Positions 16,019 to 23,960 of a DNA stretch of 64,000 nt are shown piece by piece (positions within the stretch are counted from its first letter, which is position 1; each line of letters begins with the position of its first letter). The notes below the pieces were generated by a model. It did not search any database and was not told the origin of the DNA. It saw only the letters and a program-made list of their open reading frames with translations. The translations under genes were made by a program, and so were the position numbers. This stretch comes from CAVVPY01 sp963750295 (GTDB lineage Bacteria; Actinomycetota; Actinomycetes; Mycobacteriales; Jatrophihabitantaceae), in assembly GCA_963750295.1 (NCBI GenBank), contig CAVVPY010000001.1:1612001-1676000 (forward strand), in the 5' to 3' direction.

Positions 16019-18448
16019 ATGATCTCGCTCACCCGCGTCGACGCCGCCGCACGGTCTGCCCTGATAGCAGTCGATTCGTACTCAATCGACCTCGACCTCA
16101 CGCTGAGTCCGGATGAGGGGTTCCTGTCCCGGACGGTCATCCGCTTCACTGCCACGCCCGGCTCGGCCACGTTCGTCGACGTCCGCCCGCGCACCCTGCG
16201 ACACGCCGCGCTCAACGGACGCGACCTCGGCGACCCGGCTGACGGGCGGCTCACCCTCACCGACCTGGCAGCGACCAACGACCTCGTCGTCGATGCGGTG
16301 ATGGACTACTCGCACGACGGCGAGGGGCTGCACCGCCACGTCGACCGTGCCGACGGTGAGGCCTACTTGTACGCGATGAGTTTCCTCGACGCGGCGCCGC
16401 GGTGGTTCGCCTGCTTCGACCAGCCGGACCTCAAGGCGCCGGTGAAACTGACCGTCCGCTGCCCCGACCACTGGACGGTCGCGGGCAACGGACCGGCGAC
16501 CTGCACCGAGCCCGGGCGGTGGCACGTGCAGGCGACGCATCCCCTGGCGACGTACTTCACCACCCTGCTCGCGGGGCCGTACCACTCGATCCGGCGTCAG
16601 CACGACGGCATCCCGCTCGTGCTGCACGCACGCCGTTCCCTGGCAGAGCACCTCGACCGCGAGGCCGACGACCTGTTCGCGCACACCGCCCAGTGCCTGG
16701 ACGAACTGCACCGGCTCTTCGACGTGCGCTACCCCTGGGGTGAGTACCACCAAGCCTTCGTCCCCGACTTCAACGCCGGCGCGATGGAGAACCCCGGTTG
16801 CGTGACCTTCCGCGACAGCCTGGTGTTCCGCTCGCGGGCGACGCAGGCAGAGCGCGACAGCCGCGCGAACACGATCGCCCACGAGATGGCGCACATGTGG
16901 TTCGGCGACCTGGTCACGATGCGCTGGTGGGACGACTTGTGGCTCAACGAGTCCTTCGCCGAGTACATCGGGTACCGGGTGTGCGCGGCCACCGGCAACG
17001 CGCACGCGTGGGCCGACTTCGGCATCGAGCGCAAGGGCTGGGGTTACGCGGCTGACCGGCGACCCTCGACCCACCCGGTGGCGGGCAACGCTGCCGAGGA
17101 CGCCGAATCGGCGCTGAACGAGTTCGACGGGATCTCTTACGCCAAGGGCGCCGCCGTGCTGCGCCAGCTCGCGACGCGGCTCGGCGACGACGTGCTGCTC
17201 GCCGGGCTGCGCCGCCACTTCGCCGAGCACCGGTTCGGCAGCGCCACCTTCGCCGACCTCATCAGGTCGTGGACCGCGGCAGGTGCTGCCGACCTTCCCG
17301 CCTGGGCCGAGCAGTGGTTGCGCACCGCGGGACTCGACACGCTGCGCGCCGAGCCGGTCGCCGGCGGCAGCGTGGTGCGCCGCGACTCGGACACCGACCG
17401 CTTGCACGCGGTGACGATCGCCGCGTACGCAGCGGACGGGACCGTCCTCGCGCGCGAGCAGACCGTGGTGTCCGGCGAGGTCACCGTGGCGCACCCGCCG
17501 GCCGCGCTCGTGCTTGCCGACGCTGCCGATGAGACCTGGGCCAAGCTCGCGATCGCGGACTGGTCCGGTGCCGCCTCCGTGTTGCCGCGACTCGAGCCGG
17601 TCTCGCGCGTCGCGCTGTGGAACGCGCTGCAGCTTGCCGCCGCTGACGCCGAGATCGCGCCCCAGCAGGTACTCGACATCGTCGAGGCGGCTGCACCCGA
17701 GGGGGACAACGTCCTTGCTCGGGTGCTGGCCTGGGCGGTACGGACGGTGGCGGGGACCTACGTGCCAGCCGAGGCGAGGGCAGATGCACTCGACCGGCTG
17801 ACGGTGATAGCCCAGCGCGCACTCGATGCGGCCGAGCCCGGAAGTGGCCGGCAACTCGCGGCCGCCCGGGCCGTGACCTCGGCCTCGCTGGACGGGCAGT
17901 TGCTGCGCTCGTGGTCAGCCGGCGACGCCCCGGCCGGGCTGGTCGTCGACACCGACCTGCGGTGGTTGCTCCTGCAACGGCTGGCCGCACTGGGTGAGCT
18001 GAGCGAGGCCGAGATCGTGGTGGCCGAGACCGAGGACCGCAGTTCGGCCGGCGCCGTGCACGCCGCTCAGTGCCGGGCGCTGCGGCCCGATCCTGACGGC
18101 AAGGCGGCCGTGTGGCAGCAGCTGATGCACGACCGGTCGGTGTCGAACTACGAGCTCTACGCCCTCGCGGACGGGTTCTGGCACCCGCTCCAGCAGGCGG
18201 TCACCGAACCGTTCGTCGAGCGGTACTTCGCCGAGATCGCCGCGACCGCCGAACTGCGAAGCGGCTGGGTCGCCGCCCGGGTGGCCGGCTACGCGTTCCC
18301 CTGGACGGCTGTCGCCCAGGCGACGCTGCATGCTGCCGACAGCCTGCTCGGTCGTGCGGACCTGCGCAGCGGCATCCGGCGTGCGGTGGCCGATGCGACC
18401 GACGACCTACGCCGGGCCGTACGGGTCCGCGAGAAGTTCGCCGGCTGA
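16019..18448 (+). CDS. pepN: Aminopeptidase N (M1 family zinc metallopeptidase)
   Basis: This cytoplasmic enzyme removes N-terminal residues from peptides. The 809-residue protein has the exopeptidase motif GAMEN (residues 254-258) and the zinc motif HEMAH (H288, E289, H292) followed by the third ligand in LWLNESFAEYIG. It ends in an ERAP1-like helical C-terminal domain. This matches the actinobacterial PepN length (830-860) within tolerance. The ATG at 16019 lacks a ribosome-binding site but follows a TAGCGT box by six bases. It is divergent from amtB, with 144 bases between start codons, and convergent with kbl (5-base gap). Confidence 0.95.
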   Translation: MISLTRVDAAARSALIAVDSYSIDLDLTLSPDEGFLSRTVIRFTATPGSATFVDVRPRTLRHAALNGRDLGDPADGRLTLTDLAATNDLVVDAVMDYSHDGEGLHRHVDRADGEAYLYAMSFLDAAPRWFACFDQPDLKAPVKLTVRCPDHWTVAGNGPATCTEPGRWHVQATHPLATYFTTLLAGPYHSIRRQHDGIPLVLHARRSLAEHLDREADDLFAHTAQCLDELHRLFDVRYPWGEYHQAFVPDFNAGAMENPGCVTFRDSLVFRSRATQAERDSRANTIAHEMAHMWFGDLVTMRWWDDLWLNESFAEYIGYRVCAATGNAHAWADFGIERKGWGYAADRRPSTHPVAGNAAEDAESALNEFDGISYAKGAAVLRQLATRLGDDVLLAGLRRHFAEHRFGSATFADLIRSWTAAGAADLPAWAEQWLRTAGLDTLRAEPVAGGSVVRRDSDTDRLHAVTIAAYAADGTVLAREQTVVSGEVTVAHPPAALVLADAADETWAKLAIADWSGAASVLPRLEPVSRVALWNALQLAAADAEIAPQQVLDIVEAAAPEGDNVLARVLAWAVRTVAGTYVPAEARADALDRLTVIAQRALDAAEPGSGRQLAAARAVTSASLDGQLLRSWSAGDAPAGLVVDTDLRWLLLQRLAALGELSEAEIVVAETEDRSSAGAVHAAQCRALRPDPDGKAAVWQQLMHDRSVSNYELYALADGFWHPLQQAVTEPFVERYFAEIAATAELRSGWVAARVAGYAFPWTAVAQATLHAADSLLGRADLRSGIRRAVADATDDLRRAVRVREKFAG

Positions 18449-18453
18449 GCGCG

Positions 18454-19632
18454 TCAGGCGACCGCAGCTCGGGCAGCCACGAATGCGCTCACGCAGGATT
18501 CGACGTCCTCGCCCGAATGCGCGGCCGAGAGCTGCACGCGGATCCGCGCCTTGCCCTGCGGCACGACGGGATAGCTGAACGCGATCACGTACACGCCGTG
18601 CGTGAGCATCGCGTCGGCGACGCGGGCGGCGAGCGAGGCGTCACCGAACATCACCGGCGTGATCGGGTGCTCGCCGGGCAGCAGGTCGAAGCCCTCCTCG
18701 ACCATCCGGCGGCGGAACAGCGCGGTGTTGTCGCGCAGCCGTTCGCGCGCATCGGCCGATGTTGCGACCAGGTCGAGTGCGGCCAGCGAGCCGGCCACCA
18801 CCGACGGTGCGACCGCGTTGGAGAACAGGTACGGACGTGAGCGCTGGCGCAGCAGTTCGACGATCTCGGCACGGGCACTGATGTATCCGCCGGACGCACC
18901 GCCCAGCGCCTTGCCGAGCGTCCCGGAGACGATGTCGACGCGATCCTGCACCCCGGCCGCCTCGGGCGTCCCGGCCCCGGTCGGGCCGACGAAGCCGACG
19001 GCGTGCGAGTCGTCGACCATGACCATGGCGTCGTGCTGCTCGGCCAGCTCGCAGATGTCCTGCAGCGGCGCCAGATAACCGTCCATGGAGAACACGCCGT
19101 CGGTGACGACCAGCCTGCGGCGCGCGCCGGCGGCGGACTCCAGCTGCGCCTTCAGATCGGCCATGTCGCGGTTGCGGTAGCGATAGCGGGTTGCCTTGCA
19201 CAGCCGGACGCCGTCGATGATCGACGCGTGGTTGAGCTCGTCGGAGACCACCGCGTCCTGTTCGTCGAGCAGGACCTCGAACAGTCCGCCGTTGGCGTCG
19301 AAGCAGGACGAGTACAGGATCGTCGCGTCCGTACCGAGGAAGCTCGACAGCCGCGTTTCGAGCTCGGCGTGCTGGGTCTGCGTGCCACAGATGAAACGAA
19401 CCGACGCCATGCCGAAGCCCCAGGTGTCCAGCGCCGCCTTTGCTGCGGCGACGACGTCGGGGTGATCGGCGAAGCCGAGGTAGTTGTTCGCGCAGAAGTT
19501 CAGCACGTCGTGCCCGCCCGAGCTGATGTGCGCCGCCTGCGGCGACGCGAGCTGCCGCTCGCTCTTGTACAGGCCCGCCGCCCGGATCTCGGCGATAGCC
19601 TCGCGCAGTTCCTCGCGCACCGTCCCATACAT
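18454..19632 (-). CDS. kbl: 2-amino-3-ketobutyrate CoA ligase (glycine C-acetyltransferase)
   Basis: It splits 2-amino-3-ketobutyrate with CoA into glycine and acetyl-CoA, completing threonine catabolism begun by Tdh. The 392-residue PLP enzyme of the alpha-oxoamine synthase family has the NFCANNYLGFADHP motif, FGMASVRFICGTQ, MVMVDDSHAVGFVG, and SGTLGKALGGASGG with the PLP lysine. Length equals the E. coli enzyme within a few residues. It lies 43 bases after tdh on the same strand, an obvious two-gene operon. Confidence 0.96.
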   Translation of the reverse strand: MYGTVREELREAIAEIRAAGLYKSERQLASPQAAHISSGGHDVLNFCANNYLGFADHPDVVAAAKAALDTWGFGMASVRFICGTQTQHAELETRLSSFLGTDATILYSSCFDANGGLFEVLLDEQDAVVSDELNHASIIDGVRLCKATRYRYRNRDMADLKAQLESAAGARRRLVVTDGVFSMDGYLAPLQDICELAEQHDAMVMVDDSHAVGFVGPTGAGTPEAAGVQDRVDIVSGTLGKALGGASGGYISARAEIVELLRQRSRPYLFSNAVAPSVVAGSLAALDLVATSADARERLRDNTALFRRRMVEEGFDLLPGEHPITPVMFGDASLAARVADAMLTHGVYVIAFSYPVVPQGKARIRVQLSAAHSGEDVESCVSAFVAARAAVA

Positions 19633-19675
19633 CGTCAGTACCCCTTCGTCGTCACGCCTGGCTTCGAGCGCGCGC

Positions 19676-20710
19676 TCATCCCACCGCCGTCCAGTCCATG
19701 ACGACCTTGCCGCACTGGCCGCCGCGCGCCGTGTCGAACGCTTCGGCCCAGTCGGTGGCCGGGAAGCGGTGGGTGATCACCGACGAGATGTCCAGGCCGG
19801 ACCGCAGCAACGCCGACATCGCGTACCACGTCTCGAACATCTCGCGGCCGTAGATTCCCTTGATCGTGATCATGTGGGTCACGACCTTCGACCAGTCGAT
19901 CTCGATCGGCGCGCTCGGCAGGCCGAGCATCGCGATCCGTCCACCGTGATTGAGATTCGCGATCACGTCCGGCAGCGCGGACGGGTGCCCGCTCATCTCG
20001 AGCGCGACGTCGAAGCCCTCGACCATGCCGAGGCGCTCCTGCGCGGACGCGATCGACTCGCGGGACACGTCGACGGCGAGGTCGACGCCCATCGTGCGGG
20101 CCAGCTCGAGCCGGTAGGGCGTCACATCGGTCAGCACGACGAATCGCGCGCCGACGTGCCGGCAGATCGCGGCCGCCATCAGCCCGATCGGGCCGGCCCC
20201 GGTGATCAGCACGTCCTCGCCGACGAGCGGGAACGTCAGCGCGGTGTGGACGGCATTGCCGAACGGATCGAAGATCGCACCGAGGTCGGGGTCGACCTCG
20301 GTGCGGTGCATCCACACGTTGGCCTCGGGCAGGACGACGAATTCGGCGAACGCGCCGTCGCGCTGTACGCCGACCCCTACGGTGCGGATGCACAGGTGTC
20401 GACGTCCGGCGCGGCAGTTGCGGCAGGTTCCGCAGACGATGTGGCCCTCGCCCGAGACGCGCGCACCGACCGCAACCTCGCGGACGCCCGGACCGACCTC
20501 CACGACCTCACCGCAGAACTCGTGCCCCGGGATCAGCGGGGCGGCCACGGCACCGGCGGCCCACGCGTCCCAGGACTCGATGTGCAGGTCGGTGCCGCAG
20601 ATGCCGGTTCGCAGGACGCGGATGAGCACCTCACCCGGGCCAACCGCCGGCATTGGGCGCTCGGTCAGTTCGAAGCCGGGCGCCGCTGCAGATTTGAATA
20701 GTGCCTTCAT
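19676..20710 (-). CDS. tdh: L-threonine 3-dehydrogenase
   Basis: This zinc-dependent medium-chain dehydrogenase oxidises L-threonine to 2-amino-3-ketobutyrate with NAD+. The 344-residue protein has catalytic zinc C38 in RTGICGTDLHIESWD, the GHEFCGEVVEVG motif, and a structural zinc loop with four cysteines (VCGTCRNCRAGRRHLC). The NAD fold starts at VLITGAGPIGLMAA. The product Kbl is encoded next. The start is 26 bases from the divergent methyltransferase start. A TAGGGT box lies nine bases before the ATG, so the leader would be at most a few bases. Confidence 0.96.
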   Translation of the reverse strand: MKALFKSAAAPGFELTERPMPAVGPGEVLIRVLRTGICGTDLHIESWDAWAAGAVAAPLIPGHEFCGEVVEVGPGVREVAVGARVSGEGHIVCGTCRNCRAGRRHLCIRTVGVGVQRDGAFAEFVVLPEANVWMHRTEVDPDLGAIFDPFGNAVHTALTFPLVGEDVLITGAGPIGLMAAAICRHVGARFVVLTDVTPYRLELARTMGVDLAVDVSRESIASAQERLGMVEGFDVALEMSGHPSALPDVIANLNHGGRIAMLGLPSAPIEIDWSKVVTHMITIKGIYGREMFETWYAMSALLRSGLDISSVITHRFPATDWAEAFDTARGGQCGKVVMDWTAVG

Positions 20711-20719
20711 CGTCTGCCG

Positions 20720-20729
20720 ACCCTAGTGT
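20720..20729. promoter_or_regulatory. Overlapping divergent -10 elements for tdh and the methyltransferase
   Basis: On the plus strand TAGTGT (20724-20729) ends seven bases before the ATG of the methyltransferase. On the minus strand TAGGGT (complement of 20720-20725) ends nine bases before the tdh ATG. The two boxes share a TA step, so the promoters should compete for RNA polymerase. This is inferred from position only. Confidence 0.5.
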
Positions 20730-20736
20730 CTGTCGA

Positions 20737-21546
20737 ATGACCGAGTCCCCCGCCGTCGCCCCACCACCGTTCGTCGGCGCCATCCCGGCCGCCTACGAGC
20801 AGTTCCTCGTCCCCGTCCTGTTCCAGCCCTGGGCGACCCTTGTCGCCGAACGCGCCGCCGTCGAGGCACCGGGACGCGTGCTGGAACTGGCAGCCGGGAC
20901 GGGCGTGGGCACCCGCGCACTGTGCGCCGGGCTGCCGGACGCACAGATCGTGGCAACCGACCTGAGCGCCGACATGCTCGACCGAGCCGCCGCGGCAGCT
21001 CCCGGTTCGGCGGTTTCCTGGCAGCCGGCGGACGCGCAGGAACTGCCGTTCGCCGACGACGACTTCGATCTGGTCGTCATCGAGTTCGGCATCATGTTCG
21101 TCCCCGACCGCGCCCGCGCCTACGGCGAGATGCGCCGCACGCTGCGCGACGGCGGCGCGCTGGTGATGACGGTCTGGGACTCACCAGGAGCGAATCGGCT
21201 GGCATCGGCGCTTGACGCGGGCGTCATCGATCTCATCCCCGACAACCCACCGACCGTGACCGGGGAGGTTGCGTTCGGCCACCACGACCCGGAACTGATC
21301 GTCAGGGAACTGACCGGGGCCGGATTCACCCACGTCGTCGTCGAGCGGCTCACGCGCACGACCCGAGCCACGGCGGCCCAGCTCGCACGCGGGTTCGGCG
21401 CCGGTACCCCGCTGCACGCGCTGACCGTCGCACGCGGGTTCGCCGTGGACGACATGGTGGCTTCGCTGCACCGTTCGTTCCAGGCTCAGTTCGGGGCCGA
21501 CTCGTTCGACCTGCCCATGACGGCGCTGCTCATCACCGCGCACTGA
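20737..21546 (+). CDS. Class I SAM-dependent methyltransferase
   Basis: The 269-residue protein has a Rossmann methyltransferase fold of the Methyltransf_11 type: SAM motif I VLELAAGTGVGTRALC (about residues 48-63), an acidic residue at the end of strand 2 in IVATDLSADML, and ADAQELPFADDDFDLV for motifs II/III. This resembles the UbiE/quinone and small-molecule methylases. The acceptor cannot be predicted. The ATG at 20737 follows a TAGTGT box by seven bases, suggesting a leaderless message; in-frame GTG codons upstream overlap the tdh start region and are less likely. It is convergent with ftsY. Confidence 0.85.
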   Translation: MTESPAVAPPPFVGAIPAAYEQFLVPVLFQPWATLVAERAAVEAPGRVLELAAGTGVGTRALCAGLPDAQIVATDLSADMLDRAAAAAPGSAVSWQPADAQELPFADDDFDLVVIEFGIMFVPDRARAYGEMRRTLRDGGALVMTVWDSPGANRLASALDAGVIDLIPDNPPTVTGEVAFGHHDPELIVRELTGAGFTHVVVERLTRTTRATAAQLARGFGAGTPLHALTVARGFAVDDMVASLHRSFQAQFGADSFDLPMTALLITAH

Positions 21547-21592
21547 CCCGCCACCCACCACGGCTCGCGCAGGGCGCCGGCCGGTCCGCGGG

Positions 21593-22750
21593 TCAGTCGC
21601 CGAGCAGCGCGTCGACGAACGCCTCGGGGTCGAAGGGGGCCAGGTCATCGGCGCCCTCGCCCAGCCCGATCAACTTGACCGGGACGCCGAGCTCACGCTG
21701 CACGCTGATCACGATGCCGCCGCGCGCCGTCCCGTCGAGCTTGGTGAGCACGATGCCGGTGACGTCCACGACCTCGGTGAACACGCGCGCCTGGGTCAGG
21801 CCGTTCTGCCCGGTGGTCGCGTCCAGGACGAGCAGCGTCTCGTCGACCGGGCCGTGCCGCTCGACCACGCGCTTGACCTTGCCGAGCTCGTCCATCAGGC
21901 CGACCTTGGTGTGCAGCCGCCCCGCGGTGTCGATGAGGACGGCGTCGACCTTGGCCTCGGTCCCCTGCTTGACGGCGTCGAAGGCGACCGATGCCGGGTC
22001 ACCGCCCTCGGGACCTCGGACGGTCTCGGCACCGACGCGCGACCCCCAGGTCTGCAACTGATCGGCCGCCGCTGCGCGGAAGGTGTCCGCGGCGCCGAGC
22101 AGGACCGTGCGGCCGTCGGCGACCAGAACGCGTGCGAGCTTCCCGCAGGTCGTCGTCTTCCCGGTCCCATTCACGCCGACGACCAGCACGACCGCGGGCC
22201 GGTCGGTGCCGGGTGTCGTATGCAGTGAGCGGTCCAGCTCCGGTCGCAAGGCGGCGACGAGTTCCTCGGCGAGCAGGGCACGCAACTCACCCTGGGAGCG
22301 GGTCCCGAGAACCTTGGTCCGCGTCCGCAGCCGCTCGACGATCTCGGTCGTCGCGCCGACCCCCACGTCGGCGGTGAGCAGGGCCTCCTCGACCTCGTCC
22401 CAGGCGGCCTCGTCGAGATTCTCGCGCGAGAGCACGCTCAGCAGGCCCCGGCCGAGTGCATTCTGCGAGCGCGCCAACCGAGCGCGGAGCCGGTGCAGCC
22501 GGCCCGCGGTCGGCTCCGGGGTCTCGATCGTCGGCGCTGCCGCCACGTCCTCGACGTCGACGATCGGCGGTGCTGGACCCGCGTCGTCGGTGGTGACCGA
22601 GCCCCTCGGCGGCGTGGCCGGCCGCACGGACGGCCGCGCGGTCGGGGGCAGCGTGCTGTCGACGCCGCCGCGGCGACGCGGTACGACGAGCGCGATCACC
22701 ACCACCGTGGCGACGACGATGACGGCGAGCGCGATCCAGACGAATATCAC
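21593..22750 (-). CDS. ftsY: Signal recognition particle receptor FtsY
   Basis: This SRP-type GTPase docks ribosome-SRP complexes at the membrane for co-translational insertion. The 385-residue protein begins with a real transmembrane segment (about residues 2-24), a feature of actinobacterial FtsY, then a Pro/acidic linker. The NG domain has G1 GVNGTGKTTTCGKLA, the DTAGRLHTK motif (G3) and TKLDGTARGG (G4), ending in the GLGEGADDLAPFDPE closing motif. The start is GTG with GAGAGG eight bases upstream. It is transcribed on the same strand as smc and lies downstream of the L,D-transpeptidase gene. Confidence 0.97.
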   Translation of the reverse strand: MIFVWIALAVIVVATVVVIALVVPRRRGGVDSTLPPTARPSVRPATPPRGSVTTDDAGPAPPIVDVEDVAAAPTIETPEPTAGRLHRLRARLARSQNALGRGLLSVLSRENLDEAAWDEVEEALLTADVGVGATTEIVERLRTRTKVLGTRSQGELRALLAEELVAALRPELDRSLHTTPGTDRPAVVLVVGVNGTGKTTTCGKLARVLVADGRTVLLGAADTFRAAAADQLQTWGSRVGAETVRGPEGGDPASVAFDAVKQGTEAKVDAVLIDTAGRLHTKVGLMDELGKVKRVVERHGPVDETLLVLDATTGQNGLTQARVFTEVVDVTGIVLTKLDGTARGGIVISVQRELGVPVKLIGLGEGADDLAPFDPEAFVDALLGD

Positions 22751-22830
22751 TGGTGCATCCTCTCAGCGCGCGACGACGCCGGGAGCGGAGCGGTCGGTGC
22801 TGCGGTCGGTCGTGCGGTCAGGGTCGGGCG

Positions 22831-23841
22831 TCAGCGCGTCGGGTAGAGACCACCGGTCAGCCACTGCTGCCACGACAGGTTCCAGTCCCCGTAGCCGTCA
22901 CCGAGGGTCATGCGGGGCCCGGAGGCGTTCGGGTAGTCGACCACGTCGCCGATCTCGAGGAAGTCGTAGAGCTTCTTCGCGTCGGCGGGGATCAGGTTGG
23001 TGCACCCGTTGGAGGAGTCGATGCCGTGGGTGATGTTGTAGATGTTCCACGGCGCGGCGTGCAGGTACTCGCCGTCGTAGGTCAGGCGCTGGGTCAGCTT
23101 CACGTGCGGGTCGTCGTAGCCGGGGCCGGTCATCCGGATGTCCAGGCCCTTCTCCATGATCACCTTGATGCCGCGCTTGGTGGGGGTGCGCGACTCGCCG
23201 AGCGAGGTCGGGAAGGTTCCCCAGAGCTCGCCGTCGCTCATGACCGTGACCTTGTGGGTCGAATCGTCGACGGTGAGGAGGTTTTCGGGACCGGTGGTGA
23301 AGTCCAGCGTCAGGCTGTTGTCGAAGGTCAGGCCGGTGCCGGCGGACAGGCCCTTGACCGGCAGGTCCATGTGGATCTGGGCGTGGCCGGGCCAGTACCG
23401 CGACATCCGGTAGTCGGCCTCGATCGGGTGACCGGGGTCCTGGGCCTTGGGCTCGAAGTACCAGGCGCCCTGCACCGCCGTCCCGTTGACCGTGACCTTG
23501 GTGGCTGCGGCGAAGGCCTTCGCGTCCTTGATCGGACGCGACAGGAACGCGATGATCGGCATGCCGACGCCGACCTGCGCCCCGTCGCCGATCTTCAGCG
23601 ACACGTGTACCGGCTTGCCGGGCTTGGCGCTCTTCGAGACCGACGCGCTCGCCGAGCTCGAACTGGACTGGCCGGCGCTGGGCCCGTTGGTCACGGTCAC
23701 CGTCTTCTGCGGGGCGGCCGATCCCGACCCGCATGCGGTCGCCGTCAGCGCGGTGAGCGCGAGCAACGCCAGCACCGCGGCCGATGCCGGCCGTGCACGG
23801 AGGGGCTGGGAGCGCCGCAAGCGCGAGGTTCTCACCCCCAC
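22831..23841 (-). CDS. L,D-transpeptidase lipoprotein (LdtMt2-like, YkuD domain)
   Basis: It forms 3-3 cross-links in peptidoglycan outside the membrane. The 336-residue precursor has a signal peptide with a lipobox-like ATAC near residue 37, a Ser/Thr-rich linker, an immunoglobulin-like domain (about residues 70-180, including VNGTAVQGAWYFEP) and a C-terminal YkuD catalytic domain. The catalytic core is HGIDSSNGCTNLIPADA, carrying the His and the nucleophilic Cys; SNGCTN replaces the more common SHGC form. The start is GTG at 23841 or 23835. It lies between smc and ftsY, which is unusual for that otherwise conserved pair. Confidence 0.92.
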   Translation of the reverse strand: MGVRTSRLRRSQPLRARPASAAVLALLALTALTATACGSGSAAPQKTVTVTNGPSAGQSSSSSASASVSKSAKPGKPVHVSLKIGDGAQVGVGMPIIAFLSRPIKDAKAFAAATKVTVNGTAVQGAWYFEPKAQDPGHPIEADYRMSRYWPGHAQIHMDLPVKGLSAGTGLTFDNSLTLDFTTGPENLLTVDDSTHKVTVMSDGELWGTFPTSLGESRTPTKRGIKVIMEKGLDIRMTGPGYDDPHVKLTQRLTYDGEYLHAAPWNIYNITHGIDSSNGCTNLIPADAKKLYDFLEIGDVVDYPNASGPRMTLGDGYGDWNLSWQQWLTGGLYPTR

Positions 23842-23960
23842 ACCTTAATCGACGATCGCAACCGGCCCGACCAGTTCGCTGAGATCACGGCCGGGCGGGC
23901 AGGAGCAACCGCTGCGCGCTGCGGCAGACGGGATGGCCCTACCCGCTCAGAGTGGGGCAC

